Program-made: the position numbers and the translations under genes
Shown here: piece after piece, positions 25,370 through 37,500 of the stretch
How positions within the stretch are numbered: the stretch's first letter is position 1
How the letters are laid out: the number at the start of each line of letters is the position of its first letter
The notes under the pieces: model-generated
What the model was told of the DNA's origin: nothing
What the model saw: only the letters and a program-made list of their open reading frames with translations
The model's database searches: none
NCBI RefSeq assembly: GCF_901709675.1
Contig: NC_051096.1
Location: 3,375,001 to 3,439,000, forward strand
Source: Syngnathus acus
Lineage: Eukaryota; Chordata; Actinopteri; Syngnathiformes; Syngnathidae
Direction: 5' to 3'
Length of the DNA stretch: 64,000 nucleotides

Positions 25370-25496
25370 AAGCAGTTCGGCGCTGTTGCAGTTCCAAATT
25401 TCACCAGCAGACGGTGCCAAATTTAGACTGACGTGACATGGTAAATCCGTCGTTAGATTAGTCGAAGTTATTGACTCGGGAAACACGATCTGTTTT

Positions 25497-25527
<31 letters not shown>

Positions 25528-26369
25528 TCACTCACTTTTGGATCATTTTAGGATGTTTTGCTTTGCTTTCATAAAATCCCTTCCATCTGTTAACATAAGG
25601 AGTGTCCATAAGCATAGGTTAGCTACGATTGATTATGTGTTTAGTTAGTGAGTGTTCGATGAAGTTGTGTTTTACAATGACATGGGTTAAAGTAAGGGTA
25701 CATTTGACATTCTCTTGCTTTGCCATGAAATAACTAACAGCTGAAGCATTCCAATGACATCTGTTAAAGTAAGGGTACCCACCCATAACCATTGTTTAGT
25801 TAGGTTGCGTTGAATATTGAGTTAGGTTTCATTTTCTTCCTTTTTGCGTCATTTCCGTTGAATATTTTCAAACATGGTTGATTGCTGTTGATGTCACAAG
25901 GTTGGTTGGATGGATGGATCATCAACATGTATTCAATATGGATGTTTTAGTCATACATGAATGTATTCTCACGTGAGTAAGGACTGTTAAAGTAAGGGTC
26001 CCCGTAATCATCGTTTAGTTATGTTGTGTTGAATATCTTTGAAGTGTTTTAGTAGTTAAGTTGCATTTTCTTTTCTTTTCTGGAACCAAAATTTGGATTT
26101 TGGGAACGAGGCCAACTGATTACTCCACTCATTCCAGCAATTTATACCCTCAGTCTCCTTTTTGTCCCCTCCCTTTAGGAAGGTTGAGTTTTATAATCCA
26201 AAGAGGTTTGTGACGGCATCATTCTCGCTTGAATGAGAAATGGCGAGTGGAATTGTCGTCGTTTGTGCGAACAATTGAGATGTGTCACTTTTTTCCCTTA
26301 TCCATTAAACTTTCTCTTGATAATCCTTTGATTTGATGATTGTTTTTTTTTCTCCCACGTACATTTTAC

Positions 26370-26455
26370 GATGTGGAGCGAATCGGAATTCGAACAAAAA
26401 ATTCTATATGTTTTTTTGTTTTTGTTGTCGAACAAAATTCGGAGGTTGAATTTTT
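26370..26455 (-). mobile_element. second arm of the CCTCGGTTTTCGA transposon family
   Basis: Read on the - strand it gives CCTCCGAATTTTGTTCGACA and later TTCGAATTCCGATTCG, matching the right inner arm of the 17440-19545 element (19428-19510) in the same order with scattered changes. Only one arm is present, so it is a fragment. Confidence 0.6.
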
Positions 26456-26874
26456 TTTGCTGCTAAATTTAAAAACAAAAGGCACATTTTTTAAATGAAC
26501 TCTCAATGGATTCGGTTGAATGATATTTTTTGAACACTGAAGTGGGAGAAACAGTAATGTGTACATTTTCTGTTAGACCGGTGCTTCTCAATCATTTTCT
26601 GAGATGCCCCCCCCAGGGAGAAGAAAACATTTTGCCCCCCCCATGTTATTAACATTAAAGAAAACAAAAACTATATAAAAAGAAAGATCAACTTACAATC
26701 AAGAATAACTATTAATAACATTGTTTTTCAGTCTGTAAGAACCGATTCAATGTGCATCACTTTGCCTGAAATTAAAAAACTTTTTTTTTTCAAACTATAA
26801 ACATTCTTGACCATTTTATGCTGAAAAAAACAATACAATAAAATAATGTCGCGGCGATCGGCAGCTGACTGTGC

Positions 26875-26936
<62 letters not shown>
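26875..26936. repeat. (TA)n microsatellite
   Basis: About 31 uninterrupted TA units, self-complementary and prone to cruciform extrusion and to length change. Confidence 0.95.
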
Positions 26937-26938
<2 letters not shown>

Positions 26939-27818
26939 TGACAGGTTGCAAGGAACAAGTTCAGCTTCCTGGTCATGCAGCTCTCAACACTTGGTGTTAT
27001 GAACATCTTTCACACTGGTAAGTTTCATACCCAAAACCTTTTTCTGCACCAAATGTTGACTTGACTTTTGACTTGCAGATGTTTTTGTCTTAGGTCCAGG
27101 GACAGACTCATCACTGGTCCCACTCGTCCCACCGGCCCACCACTCGTCCCACCGGCCCACCACTCGGCACCGAGCAGACGACCATCCAACATCTGTTTTA
27201 TAAATGTTTACTCTGCAAAAGAAATAAAGTTTGATTACAAAGAACACTTGAACTCTTAACTCTTCATTCTCAACTTTAAAAATATCATAATTTAAAAAAC
27301 AAAAAAAAACACATTTCCCTGATTTTTTTCCCCCCGGGTTTTTTTTCCCTAATTTCTTTTCAAAATTTTTACGGGGATTTTTTTTTCCCCAGAATTTTTT
27401 TTTTTAAATGAGGTGGGTCAAAGCTGAAGGGCTCAGGAAAGGGGTGGGACAATGAGAATAAAAATCAGAGATTGGTTGAAAAGGAGGCGTGGCTATGCAA
27501 ATAAAGGGTCCTGTGATTTGTGGGATGAAAAGTGGGCGTGGTATCTTCAATCTGCAGCAATTTGCGTGGTTATGCAAATTCTAGCAGCGCTGTGATTGGT
27601 CAGACTGAATTTGGGTAGAGGTAGGAGGCGGGCAAAGTGGCACAGGTTTTTTTTAAGGCAGTTTTCAGTCTTGAGGTGAGCATTGCCCTTCTGTCACTGC
27701 CATTAACACGAGTCTTTGACTGTTACTCACCCTCTCACATGACTCAAAGTGACAGGAGTCATGTGAAATGGAAAGTGCCAGGGATTGCATAAACTTCCTA
27801 ACACTTTTGGTTGGGTTT

Positions 27819-27905
27819 TTCAATGACACTGATGCAAACCAAGTTAGTTAAATATTCATCAAATGTATATTTCTGACTAACTTTGTTTGCATCAATGTCA
27901 TTCAA
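27819..27905. repeat. fold-back palindrome
   Basis: The left arm at 27819-27850 (TCAATGACACTGATGCAAAC) pairs with the right arm at 27871-27905, which reads TGAATGACATTGATGCAAAC on the other strand. Weaker pairing may extend outward for another 20-25 bp. The loop is about 20 nt. It could be a short fold-back MITE. Confidence 0.65.
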
Positions 27906-28301
27906 AACATGTTTAGAGGTGTTTGATGATGAACTTGTGCAGTACCTAGCACTTAGGTTTTGGTCCAGTCAGACATCACATCTCTCATGGAACAAAAACT
28001 AACAATTTACGTGCCAAATGTTCTTTTTGTTTAACTATTTCCTTGGCAGCTTTAATAATACACTCTTCTATTTTTAACACTTTATTTAACATCGAATATC
28101 ACAAACTATGAAAGGACCGAAACAGTAATAGAATACTCAACTAGAGAGCATTGGCGCCCTCTGCGGTAAACATGTTGTACTGCACTCACTCCACTTATTG
28201 CTATGTCTTTTGACCACAACTTCTGAAACTAATGGCCCACTGATGTTACCCACTACCTAATTCACCTGGAAACCGTCAAATAACTCAAAGCACGAATTAC
28301 C

Positions 28302-28717
28302 GTTTTTTTCCGTGTATAATGCGCCCCCATGTATAATACTTGTAAAATATAATATTTTTAATAGTAAAAAATATTACCTGTAATTTTGCTGATTGTATTA
28401 AACTATCACATTCATTGTCAGTCAAGAAGAGAAGAGGACTATTATCCCTTCTTTGACGAAATGACCAGAGCACAGTACAAACACACTATTGTTCTTTCGG
28501 TATTTATTCAACCCACATTCTTTCACAACATGACAAGAAGAGAACAATACATAAATCAATACTCGTACCAGTACCATGATTTTCTTAAAAAAATAAATAA
28601 AATAATAATAATTAAAAAAAAAAAAAAGTAAAATAAATTGTACCCATGTATAATGCGCACCCCAGATTTTAGGACAATAAATTAGTTAAATTTTGCGTAT
28701 TATACACGGAAAAAAAC
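28302..28717. mobile_element. MITE with GTTTTTTTCCGTGTATAATG termini
   Basis: The left end is GTTTTTTTCCGTGTATAATG (28302). The right end on the other strand is GTTTTTTTCCGTGTATAATA. An internal copy of TGTATAATGCGC sits at about 28648. The interior is AT-rich and has no transposase. The 416-bp size and short inverted ends define a MITE; a target duplication could not be fixed with confidence, so the superfamily is open. Confidence 0.75.
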
Positions 28718-28850
28718 TTTATATCATCTCTACAAAAAAATATTACGTCTCATTAGACTTGTTGATGATCTTCTCTAGTCACCGAAGGGATAATATACTC
28801 CAAATAAAAAAGAAGGAAACACAACATGCAGTACCTTTCGAAAATATGTC

Positions 28851-28908
28851 CAAGTAGACGATCAGCAGCCGACGTGGAGCCTCCATCATCTTTTGCGTGG
28901 AAAACACA
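28851..28908 (-). CDS. weak candidate first coding exon, unrecognised
   Basis: On the - strand, a possible acceptor (TTTTCCACGCAAAAG) is followed at once by ATGATGGAGGCTCC, encoding MMEAPRRLLIVYLDIFSK before GTACTG. Upstream on the same strand, CTACCG|GTGAGTACT at about 29157 looks like a strong donor of a 5' UTR exon. No continuation was found to the left, where the MITE lies. It may be a dead gene start or coincidence. Confidence 0.2.
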
Positions 28909-29597
28909 AAACAACGTGCAGGACAAACGATTTTTCCTTGATTAACGTTTGATCGACAGCCGAGTGCCAGTTGTGGGCGGGGTCGCTGACAAGCCAAGCC
29001 ACCTTTGTTGATATTGTTCTACGATAGCTAGCTAGCGAGCAACAAACGAACTCGAGGAGCTCGTCTCATAATGATGCTCCTGCATATTTACATGTAAACG
29101 GAAAATAGAGAGCATTAAATTGTTTGCAATACTTATTCAAAACAGTTAGTACTCACCGGTAGAGCTTGCTGCACGGTGAACTGGCGTGCCTACGGTAACC
29201 GAGAAGGCTCAATTCAAATAGAACCAAACGCGTTCTTGCCAAGATTCCTTGTTTTGACTTGTCACTGACGCAGCAGATATTAAGTTTCAAACTTTAATAT
29301 TTGTCTCTCATGAGTAGAAAATAAGAAGTAGTTTCAAGAGACCCTTTTAATAATAGTCACCTTGCACACCTCTATTGGGTCACAGTTGCCCATTCTTCCT
29401 TGCAGAGTTGCACAAATTCAATCTAATTGTTGTTGTCACTTGCTGTGAATAAAAATAAACTACAATAATAAAGTTAACTCGCTTAAGTCTGTTTCAAATT
29501 TTGGACTTATTTTAATTGTCGTTGAACAGTTGCAATGCAAGCATACATATGTTGCGTTTGCCATATCACGGTGTGACTGACTGGTGGCCAAAAGTTG

Positions 29598-29833
29598 TCA
29601 GCGCCTCCTGGTGGTGCCGGCCGGCGGCGCTGCTACAGTTGCGGGCTCAGCTGGGGGAAGCGGACGGCGGGCGTCCTGGTGGTGGGGCCGTACAAGCCCA
29701 GGTTTCGGGCCGCCGCCGACTTCTTGGGCAGCTTGACGTACGAGCCGGTTGAGGAGAGGGACGGCGTGGACGGGAAGCGTGTCTGGTACAAATCTTGAAG
29801 GGGTGCGGACGGCGTTTTGCACACTAGCGCCAC
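29598..29833. other. GC-rich island with open frames on both strands
   Basis: About 230 bp is sharply GC-rich within AT-rich DNA. On the - strand a frame runs 29833 to 29633 through TPSAPLQDLYQTRFPSTPSL, then YVKLPKKSAAARNLGLYG and PTTRTPAVRFPQLSPQL before a stop, which reads like a genuine basic, Ser/Pro-rich protein C-terminus. On the + strand 29595-29798 is also open. No convincing splice acceptor precedes either, and no partner exon is visible. A lone surviving exon of a lost gene is possible. Confidence 0.3.
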
Positions 29834-30069
29834 CTAGTGACCTGTCATGACTGGTTTGTCTTAAAAATCACGTTCCATAAATGACGGCAATCTGGCTGAC
29901 ATCGCAGAACACTACGTCGTCTTCAGGCGCTACTCTGTTGCCATCTCCTGGTCAGTATGGGAAATGCAGCCGGTTCTTCAGTCAACTTACATTTTTTCTT
30001 CTATGTATATTTTATAATATTGCTACACAGAGAACAAAGAGAAAACTTCAGTCTGACACAAAGTAGGCC

Positions 30070-30075
30070 TTTATT
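30070..30075 (-). terminator. col8a2: col8a2 distal polyadenylation signal (inferred)
   Basis: AATAAA on the - strand, 1.8 kb after the stop codon, in an otherwise gene-free stretch. Upstream context is TA-rich. Transcript ends would confirm it. Confidence 0.4.
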
Positions 30076-30510
30076 GATATCGTATCAATACAATCAAGTA
30101 CTTGTAGATTTTTGATAAGCAGGAGGGAAAAACAATTCCAAAATCAGAATGAGTGCATTTTATACTCACATTTTACTGCGCGAAAAGAAACGCAATAGCC
30201 TTGTGTGAAAAAAAATCTGATAAATGTATACATTGTACATTACACAAATAATAAAATCTCCACAAATAATCCTCAACAAACATAACACTAGGATGCTAAC
30301 TACATACTGTAAATTCTATTAACTCAACAATGTTCTTGTTAAAGTTAAATCCCAATTATAGATTCTTGGCTTCGGTGGTCAGTTTTGGCATCCCTATTAA
30401 ATTATCATAAATGTATAAATATCATTAATTTCATGTGCAAATGGGAATGGCCGTGTAATTATCAAATGCAACTAAAACAAAAATCCCTTCAAAACCGAAG
30501 CAAAGTATTA

Positions 30511-30531
30511 TATATATATATATATATATGT

Positions 30532-30563
<32 letters not shown>

Positions 30564-30585
30564 TACATATATATATACATATATG
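30511..30585. repeat. (TA)n-rich microsatellite
   Basis: Imperfect TA repeats interrupted by GTTATA, GTATAT and CATATA steps, largely self-complementary. Located in the inferred col8a2 3' UTR. Confidence 0.9.
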
Positions 30586-31870
30586 CGCATAGTGTGATAA
30601 GATGGCACTTATTGTCACTGCACACTCTGCAAGCAAGTGACATTGTCTACAAAACACAAGGACAGAGAATAATAACCACACATGATTCACATCACCATTT
30701 CATATGTCAAAAATAGAAGGCTAGCAAAATAAGCCAACATACAGTACATCACGAGCCTTGAACTGCCTTGCAGACTCACGTTACAATAATGACTCATAGC
30801 ATTTGCTTGTTTGCGTTATGGAGACAAACTGGACAGATACAAGTGCATTTTTTTTTTTTAAACGTTAAAAGAAGGCAGAAATGCAAACACAGCATGTATC
30901 TTTATCTTGAAGGCTTCAATCAGCAGAAACGAGTACAGACTGACTCTCTGGCCTACCCACCTGACAAAGAAATCTGCCAGTGGGTTTGTTAAAAATTACA
31001 TAATTTGCATTTCACAACCTGCAGGGTTCGGACTCCCTTTACGAGTTCACAGAGTCGACGTGGAATTATTTGCATTTGCGGCTCGCTCTACTTTTTGTTC
31101 TGAAACATCTTGTCAACTTTAGAAGCAGTGACTTGACAAAAAAAGCCTTCAATCAAATGCATAAATTCCACAACTCTACTTTCTCTGGCACCTAATGACG
31201 AAATGTGTAAACATGATTGACACATCGTCAATTACATGAATATAGCCATGGGATGTCAAGTGTTTGCTGTATATTGAGATTGCCTTTTTTTTGGATAGTT
31301 CAATTCAATAAATTAAGTAAAAAGAAAAAAAATGTTTCAAATGTAAGAAAGCAACCATGAGAAAACTGGATTAAAGTAATTTAGCACAAGTGAATGTGAT
31401 GTTCCATTTTTTTTTTTTTAAATGTATGTTGTACTGATGCTAACTTGGCCAGGATTGTCATTCATGAACTAACACATATTTGCCATCTCTCTTAAATGTC
31501 AGGTGATTTTGGTCCTGTCGGCATGTGGCATCGAACGATTTGAGTTAAGGCACCCAACAGTCTGACTAAATTAAACAACAATAACAAAAATAATAACAAA
31601 CAACAATAATTAACATAAAAAAAAATAACAACCCAAAAACACATTTGAATGACAACAATGCAAACGACACAGAATAAAATTCCTTCCTCCCCCTTTTGAA
31701 ATGCTCTTATTGTGATTTCGACTTTCTCTTTCTCGGCTGTAAAGCAGACAAAAACAATGACAGGAATATTAACTACTGATAATTTTATTGTTTTGGGAAA
31801 TGAGTATGGCTGCAAGTATCTTAGGTTTTGGTCTGCTCCGAGGAGCTCATGGTTGGACTCCAGCAGAAGG

Positions 31871-34567
31871 TTATGTGGGGCAGAGCAGGAATCCTGAGAA
31901 CGAGGAGTGGATGTACTCGGTGGAGTAGAGACCGTTGGCCTGATCCGAGGGCATCTGGATCCAGACCTTGTCGCCTTCTTTCAGCTCGAGGACAGCACTG
32001 CCGGACGCCTGGTCCATGTAGCCTTTCTTGTATTCATCGTAGGTGTAAGTAGCTGGTACATTGTTCTTGTACAAGGCTACCCACAAGCTAGTTCCCTTCA
32101 CATGCACGTGATACGCAAAGTAGTAGACACCCGACAGGGGAGCAGTGAAGATGCCGCTAGCGGGATTGTAGGCATTTTGCCCGTTGTACAGAGTCCGGTC
32201 AAATATTATTGGCATACCGGAGGGAGGGAAAGGCTTGGAGAGGATGGCCGTGAAGGCTGGCGCTAACGAGGCAGAGAGCGGAACTTGACTGTACGCCGGA
32301 CCCTTGCGGTCTCCCGGCACTTCCCCCCCTTCCAGCTCGGAACCTGTTGGACCCGCAACGACTGTTTGGCCATTTCCCGGAAGACCTGGGGGACCCGGCG
32401 GGCCCGGTGGGCCGGGGTTACCGTTAAGTCCAGAAGGGCCTGGTTTCCCCGGAGGACCTTGGGGACCAATAGGCCCTTTCTCCCCCACTTTACCCAGTCC
32501 TGGAAGCCCTGGTAGTCCAGACTCACCCTTCAAGCCAGGGGCCCCCTGTGGTCCCATGGGACCCATAGGCCCCTGAAGGCCAGGGATGCCTGATTGGCCC
32601 CTGGGGCCAGGTGTTCCCATAAATCCAGCCTCACCTTTAGGTCCCTGAAGACCTGTCAGCCCGGGATTACCTGGGAGACCGATATGTCCTGCTTCACCTT
32701 TGGGCCCAGGTTTTCCAATTGCTCCATTTGGACCAGGTAGTCCTTTGTCTCCAGGTATACCAGGTCTTCCTGCATTTCCATTTGGACCTTGGTCACCTCT
32801 GAGGCCAGGCAGCCCTGGAGGTCCTTGGGGCCCGAGTTCTCCCTTGAGTCCTGGCATGCCATGTTTTCCAGGTAGTCCCATGGGACCGTGGAGTCCAGGG
32901 GGTCCTGGTTGTCCATTAAGACCTTGTTCGCCAATTGGACCCACCATTCCTTGCTCTCCTTTGTCTCCAGGTAGACCAGTCAACCCAGCATGGCCCTTTT
33001 CTCCTTTGGGTCCACTCAAGCCAGGTTTTCCAAAGCCTGGAGTACCTGGAAATCCTGGGGAACCCCTGAGGCCTTGCTCACCTTTTTGACCTATGTGACC
33101 TGGTGCTCCTGGCGTTCCATCAACTCCAGGCTTCCCTATCCCAATAGGACCTGGTTGACCTTGTAGACCTGGAAGCCCAGCCTCTCCTGGTTCCCCTCGA
33201 TCCCCTGGAAGTCCCTGATCACCTTTAGGGCCGAACAGTCCAGGCAAACCCTTTGGTCCGGGTTTGCCAATGCCTGGAATACCAGGTGGTCCTGCACTAC
33301 CTTTCAACCCAGGGGGACCCCTTATACCAGGGGGCCCCGGTGTCCCGTGTCCATTCTCACCTTTAACCCCACGCTCACCTGGAGGACCAGAAATACCTTT
33401 TAATCCTGGTTCTCCCCGACTACCAGGCGGGCCCCTAACACCTGGAAGCCCAGGTTTCCCATTCAAAGACAGGCCAGACGGTCCTGGAAGTCCCGGCTGT
33501 CCCGGTTGACCCCTCAGGCCCGGTTCACCACGAGGACCAACCTCGCCATTAGGTCCTGGCATCCCCTTTGGTCCAATCTTTCCTGGTAGTCCTGGGAGTC
33601 CTGGTTTACCAATCCCTGGAAAGCCAGGAGGCCCTTGAGGACCAGGCTGCCCGTTGAGGCCGGGGTTCCCAAGTCCAGGTTTTCCTGGAATTCCTGGAGG
33701 ACCGGGTGGTCCTCTTGGTCCGGGTTTGCCTTGGGGCCCTGGCTCTCCCTTTACATCTACCATGGGTGGCCTGTCTAAAAAAAAAAAAAAAGAAAGAAAT
33801 AATTTAAAAAAATAGTTAATTAGTTAATTAAACATGCAACTTTTAAGCTCAAAATTGCACCTATAAATTGACATTTTTAAAAACTAAGACCAAAACGTAA
33901 AAGGCCAGAGATCCAAACTGTTGTTTTCATCAACAATGACGAGATTGACTTAATGTTGTACACACTACGTACAACCGCTAGGTGGCAGTAAAAGAAAAGT
34001 ATTTGTCTGACTCATATATTGATCACATATTTGATCACTATTGTAAACGCTATCTTTGAATGGTGGTGGTGGGGACGAAACAAAGGGAATCGTGGAAATC
34101 ATTTTCATGGCCCTGAGAATGATTTTGATAATAACAAAGCACAATTTAGGGATTACTGCATTCTAACCTGACTAAACGGAATTGTATTTCTTCCACGAAC
34201 CCTCCTCCCCCTTCCCTGCTCCATCCCAGAACTCAAGAATGCGAGACAAACAACACAGAAACAGCATCCAGATGGCTACTTTGGGTCACTTCTACAAACA
34301 AGGTGCACTCAGACCTCCCAAATGCTGGACTGGAGGATTCTGAAAAAAAAAAAGCTAACATGCCGATTGCCGCAAAAGGCCAGAGCACAACTCACCGACA
34401 TAATGTCCCTTGCCCTCTCTGAACGGTGGTCCGACGGGTCCTTTCATCATGGGTTGCATGTACTTCATGTGAGTCATGGGGGGGTAGCCTCCAGCAAGGA
34501 CACGACCCCCTAGCATCAGGAGCACACAAACAAGGGCCAGCAGCATGGTGGACAGCATCCCAGGCAT
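31871..34567 (-). CDS. col8a2: collagen type VIII alpha-2 chain
   Basis: Coding parts are 34396-34567 (57 codons plus one base) and 31871-33774. They join as G|AC (Asp) at HYV-D-RPPM and give 691 residues (703 in human). COL8A2 is a secreted short-chain collagen that trimerises, alone or with COL8A1, into the hexagonal lattice of Descemet's membrane and vessel walls. Parts: signal peptide 1-25 ([20 protein letters not shown]), an NC2 segment with [20 protein letters not shown], Gly-X-Y repeats from about 67 to 530 with several short imperfections ([15 protein letters not shown]), a hinge, and a C-terminal C1q trimerisation domain (about 556-691; [80 protein letters not shown], end LLCPT). The [15 protein letters not shown] and LLCPT residues favour alpha-2 over alpha-1. 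No truncation seen. The start was chosen for the signal peptide; the acceptor lies 8 nt upstream of the ATG. Confidence 0.96.
33975..33990 (+). promoter_or_regulatory. CTCF-like motif
   Basis: CCGCTAGGTGGCAGTA is a close match to the vertebrate CTCF core (CCRSYAGRKGGCRS). It lies in the 0.6 kb intron between the two col8a2 coding exons. Confidence 0.45.
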
Positions 34568-34575
34568 CCGATGAA
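34396..34575 (-). CDS. col8a2: col8a2 signal-peptide and NC2 exon
   Basis: The exon begins after CATTTTCTTTCAG (- strand), with 8 nt of 5' UTR before ATGCCTGGGATG, and ends TATGTCG before GTGAGT. It encodes the signal peptide and the conserved [16 protein letters not shown] segment shared by all collagen VIII and X chains. Confidence 0.92.
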
Positions 34576-37500
34576 CTGAAAGAAAATGACAGGTCAAAAA
34601 TCCACCAGAGATGCATTTTTTGTTTGTTTTTTTGCTGACAGATGATGTGCGATGCTTACATTAAGCTTGAAACGGTCTAAGCGCCAAAGAAAACAGCTGA
34701 AGTGAAAAACTCAACGTTGTGCCTCCTAAGCGAGGAACGGACGGATTAGTCGGCCTTCAGAAGTGTACAGGGGGATAAGAGTTACTAAACAAACACGACT
34801 ATTAGCGCTTATGAGAGCAGGAAAACCATATGAGCAACAAGGACACACACAGATTTTCATCTGCATATATTTGGTCAACCTGTGATTTGACGCCGCCGCT
34901 GACAAAAAGCCAAGATTCTCTTGACTCAACTTTTTTCGAAGGTGTTTTCATTGCCACATCTGCGCCGAGATCAGGTCTGTTTTATAGCTTGGCGTTCGGT
35001 GCCGCCGTGGTCGATTTTTTTCAAGCAACCGCACGAGCTCGACAGTCCAATTCTTGTTTTACAGTCGTTCAATAAAAAACTTTGCCTGGGTCACTGAGCA
35101 TTTTTAAAGAATTAGTCACACGTCTGCAGCCTCCCCCTGCGACTAAACACCGATCAAACTGAATTGATAGTGAAAGTAAGAATGTCAAGATGGCAGAGAT
35201 TACAAGAGAAGTTTTTGGTGTGGCGTTTTTTTTTCATTTACTGGAAGACTTTCAGGCTGGCTGGCACATAAATATGTCTGGTATGGGGTCTGCGGTTTTG
35301 GTCCAAGTGTGATTCATCAGGAGATCCCAGGTACCCGCCACCCCGCCGTCGACTCGCTGCTGAAATCAGCAGCACCGGAGGTGAAGCGACTCGACCTTCA
35401 TTTTCGGATCCAGAAGACGCAGCTATTTCCCCAACCGCAAGCCCGCCGGGAGATAAACGCTACACCCGGGGTGAGGATTCGGTGTCACGTTGAGGAGAAA
35501 AGCTGCTGTATTTGAGCGGTGCCTCGATTGGAAGACATTTTTTTTTTTTTTTTATACATACAGCTATGACCTTGACCCTAATCAACCATGATCACACGCA
35601 ACAAGTTACGGGTGGTCTAACTGCTAGTCCACCCCAACTATCCTCATTTAACATAACATTTGTGTCTTGGGAACTTTCAGCACCAGGCGGAGGAAAAAAA
35701 CACAAGTCTAGACAAATGCATAATAATGGATTTTACAGTTTGCCGAAGAAAAACAGAAGCGGACAAATCCGATCGCTATCAGTCAACGGGGATTTTGAAT
35801 ATGAGCACCATTTTGATGTTTCAATACTTTTGGAGAGGACTACACGTTCCATTTGAATATATTCTATGCGAAAAGGAAAAGACGGCACACCTCATTTAAT
35901 GGAGAGGGGAGTCTCATCGTACTTTTTTTTCGGGTGGGGGTCGCGTTTCGGATTCCTCCAGGTTAGCAAAAGTTGAGTGGACGCTGATGGAGTGCGTAAA
36001 TGGAGGCAATTGAAAAGGAAATAGTAAGTGGAGAAGAACGCGTGAGGACAAGGACAGTGTGGAAAAAACAGATGGGGGTCTACTTGAGGGGTTTGGCCTT
36101 CTTCGTGACATCATTTGTAATAGCCTCAGTTGAGTACAAAAGCAGATGCGCTATTTTTAAAGACGGTCGAGCAAAAAAGAAAATTATTTGTCGTGGTGCT
36201 TTATGAAGTCAGTTGATTCATCGAGTTCATTGGAAGTGGAAAAAGGATGAAGTACAGCCAAGGATGGCTTCCAAGAGGAACGTCCTCATTGCGGTTTTGC
36301 TTCTATCAAAGGATTTGCAACGCTGAGCCCGTCGCAAGCCACTAACAACATGATGCCGTGTTAGCGTCCTCTGCCGTCTGAAACAGCCTCGCATGTGCCA
36401 AGCAAACAAAAACATGGAAGGAAAGAACTTTTTTTTTTCAGGTTGAAATGGAAAGAAAGGGTTTAGTAATCAGTGGTGGAAATCTGAGGCTCAGGCTACT
36501 GAACGACATATTGAGCTATTGTTTGATCATTGTTCTATTAGAAGAAGAAGCTGATATAAAGTGACACAAGATGGTCTTGAGTGAAAAAGAATTGACTAAA
36601 AAGTGCCATGGGCTTTTCCAAGAATGCTGCAACCAGGAAATGAGCATTGGAGCCTGGGAGCTCTCTGCAGGGCCGTCCGTGCGCGGAGGCGAGCCAAAAT
36701 GCATCCTGCGCAAATCGTATTACACCGCTGCCAATCAAAATACAGCAGGATTTTGTTTTTATGATTCATTCGCTTCAGAAAGTTTGACTAAAACCAAAAT
36801 GTACAAAATCCAAAGCAAGATTTTCTATAGGAAGTAATGTAAATTCAATTAATCCGCTCCAGACATTTCACAATATGAACAATATATTTGACATATTGAT
36901 ATAAAAAACTATACTTGCAGTCGCTGTCAAACTATTTTCGATTAATTAATCAGTCAAAGCTAAGCTAGCACTTTATTTTGAAACTCAGAGTTCACTGTAG
37001 CGCATTGAGCTCAAATTCTTCTTCGCCCTTAAATCCTTATTATTATTCTTTCTCGTTGAGGTCTAAAAGAAACTTGCTGAAATAACTTCCAGTCGGAATG
37101 GAAATTCAATGAGCTGAATCCCAGTTGAGCTCCATTAGCTGTTGATTGGCCTTCTTTTGATTGATCACTTTGTTAAAAGGCTGCCGACCACAGCTGAATG
37201 CTTTAGTCTCCAGGAGAAAAGAACCCACAAGAACCCCCCCCCCCCCCCCCCCCCATCCAGCTCACACGCAGGAGGGGCTCCTGCACCTCCCATCAGGGTC
37301 AGTGGACGACTTTATTAGCTCTTCGCTATAGAATACTTTACCAGCACTGGCCTCACTCCTTCCAAACTCATTCGCATGCTCGGAACATAAACTCGTAGTA
37401 CAGTACACGTTTTTTTCTCGTGGAAATGCACCAAAAGACAAATTATTTATTGTTGATTCACTGCTGATTGTTTTCTTGATATCAAATGGAGACAGAGAGA

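Larger units (their letters stand above)
25134..30050. other. spacer between the two convergent genes
   Basis: This 4.9 kb contains the 3' UTR of the fibrinogen-domain gene, an (AC)n tract (25502-25527), a diverged tandem duplication (about 25620-26080), fragments of DNA transposons (26370-26455; a CTTCTCAATCATTTTCTGAG hAT-like stretch near 26585), a (TA)31 tract, a 25-bp duplicated CCACTCGTCCCACCGGC motif (about 27121-27168), a fold-back (27819-27905), a MITE (28302-28717) and two weak exon candidates listed separately. The composition is AT-rich except for a GC island at 29600-29830. Confidence 0.6.
30051..31870 (-). other. col8a2: col8a2 3' UTR (inferred)
   Basis: The sequence downstream of the col8a2 stop is AT-rich and non-coding, with a (TA)n/(TATG)n patch at 30511-30585. 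The AATAAA on the - strand at 30070-30075 (GATATCAATAAAGGCC) is the best distal polyadenylation signal. A nearer AATAAA-type hexamer lies at about 31786-31791, so a very short alternative UTR is possible. The extent is an inference. Confidence 0.5.

Noticed and set aside
28386-28631. 81-residue ORF inside the MITE
   Set aside because: AT-rich, ends in poly-Lys from an A run, lies wholly between the MITE termini and matches no transposase.
32285-33509. + strand Gly/Pro-rich ORFs opposite col8a2
   Set aside because: They are antisense images of Gly-X-Y codons.
31871-34567. Assignment to col8a1 or col10a1
   Set aside because: The C1q residues and the LLCPT end fit alpha-2 better than the alpha-1 or type X chains.
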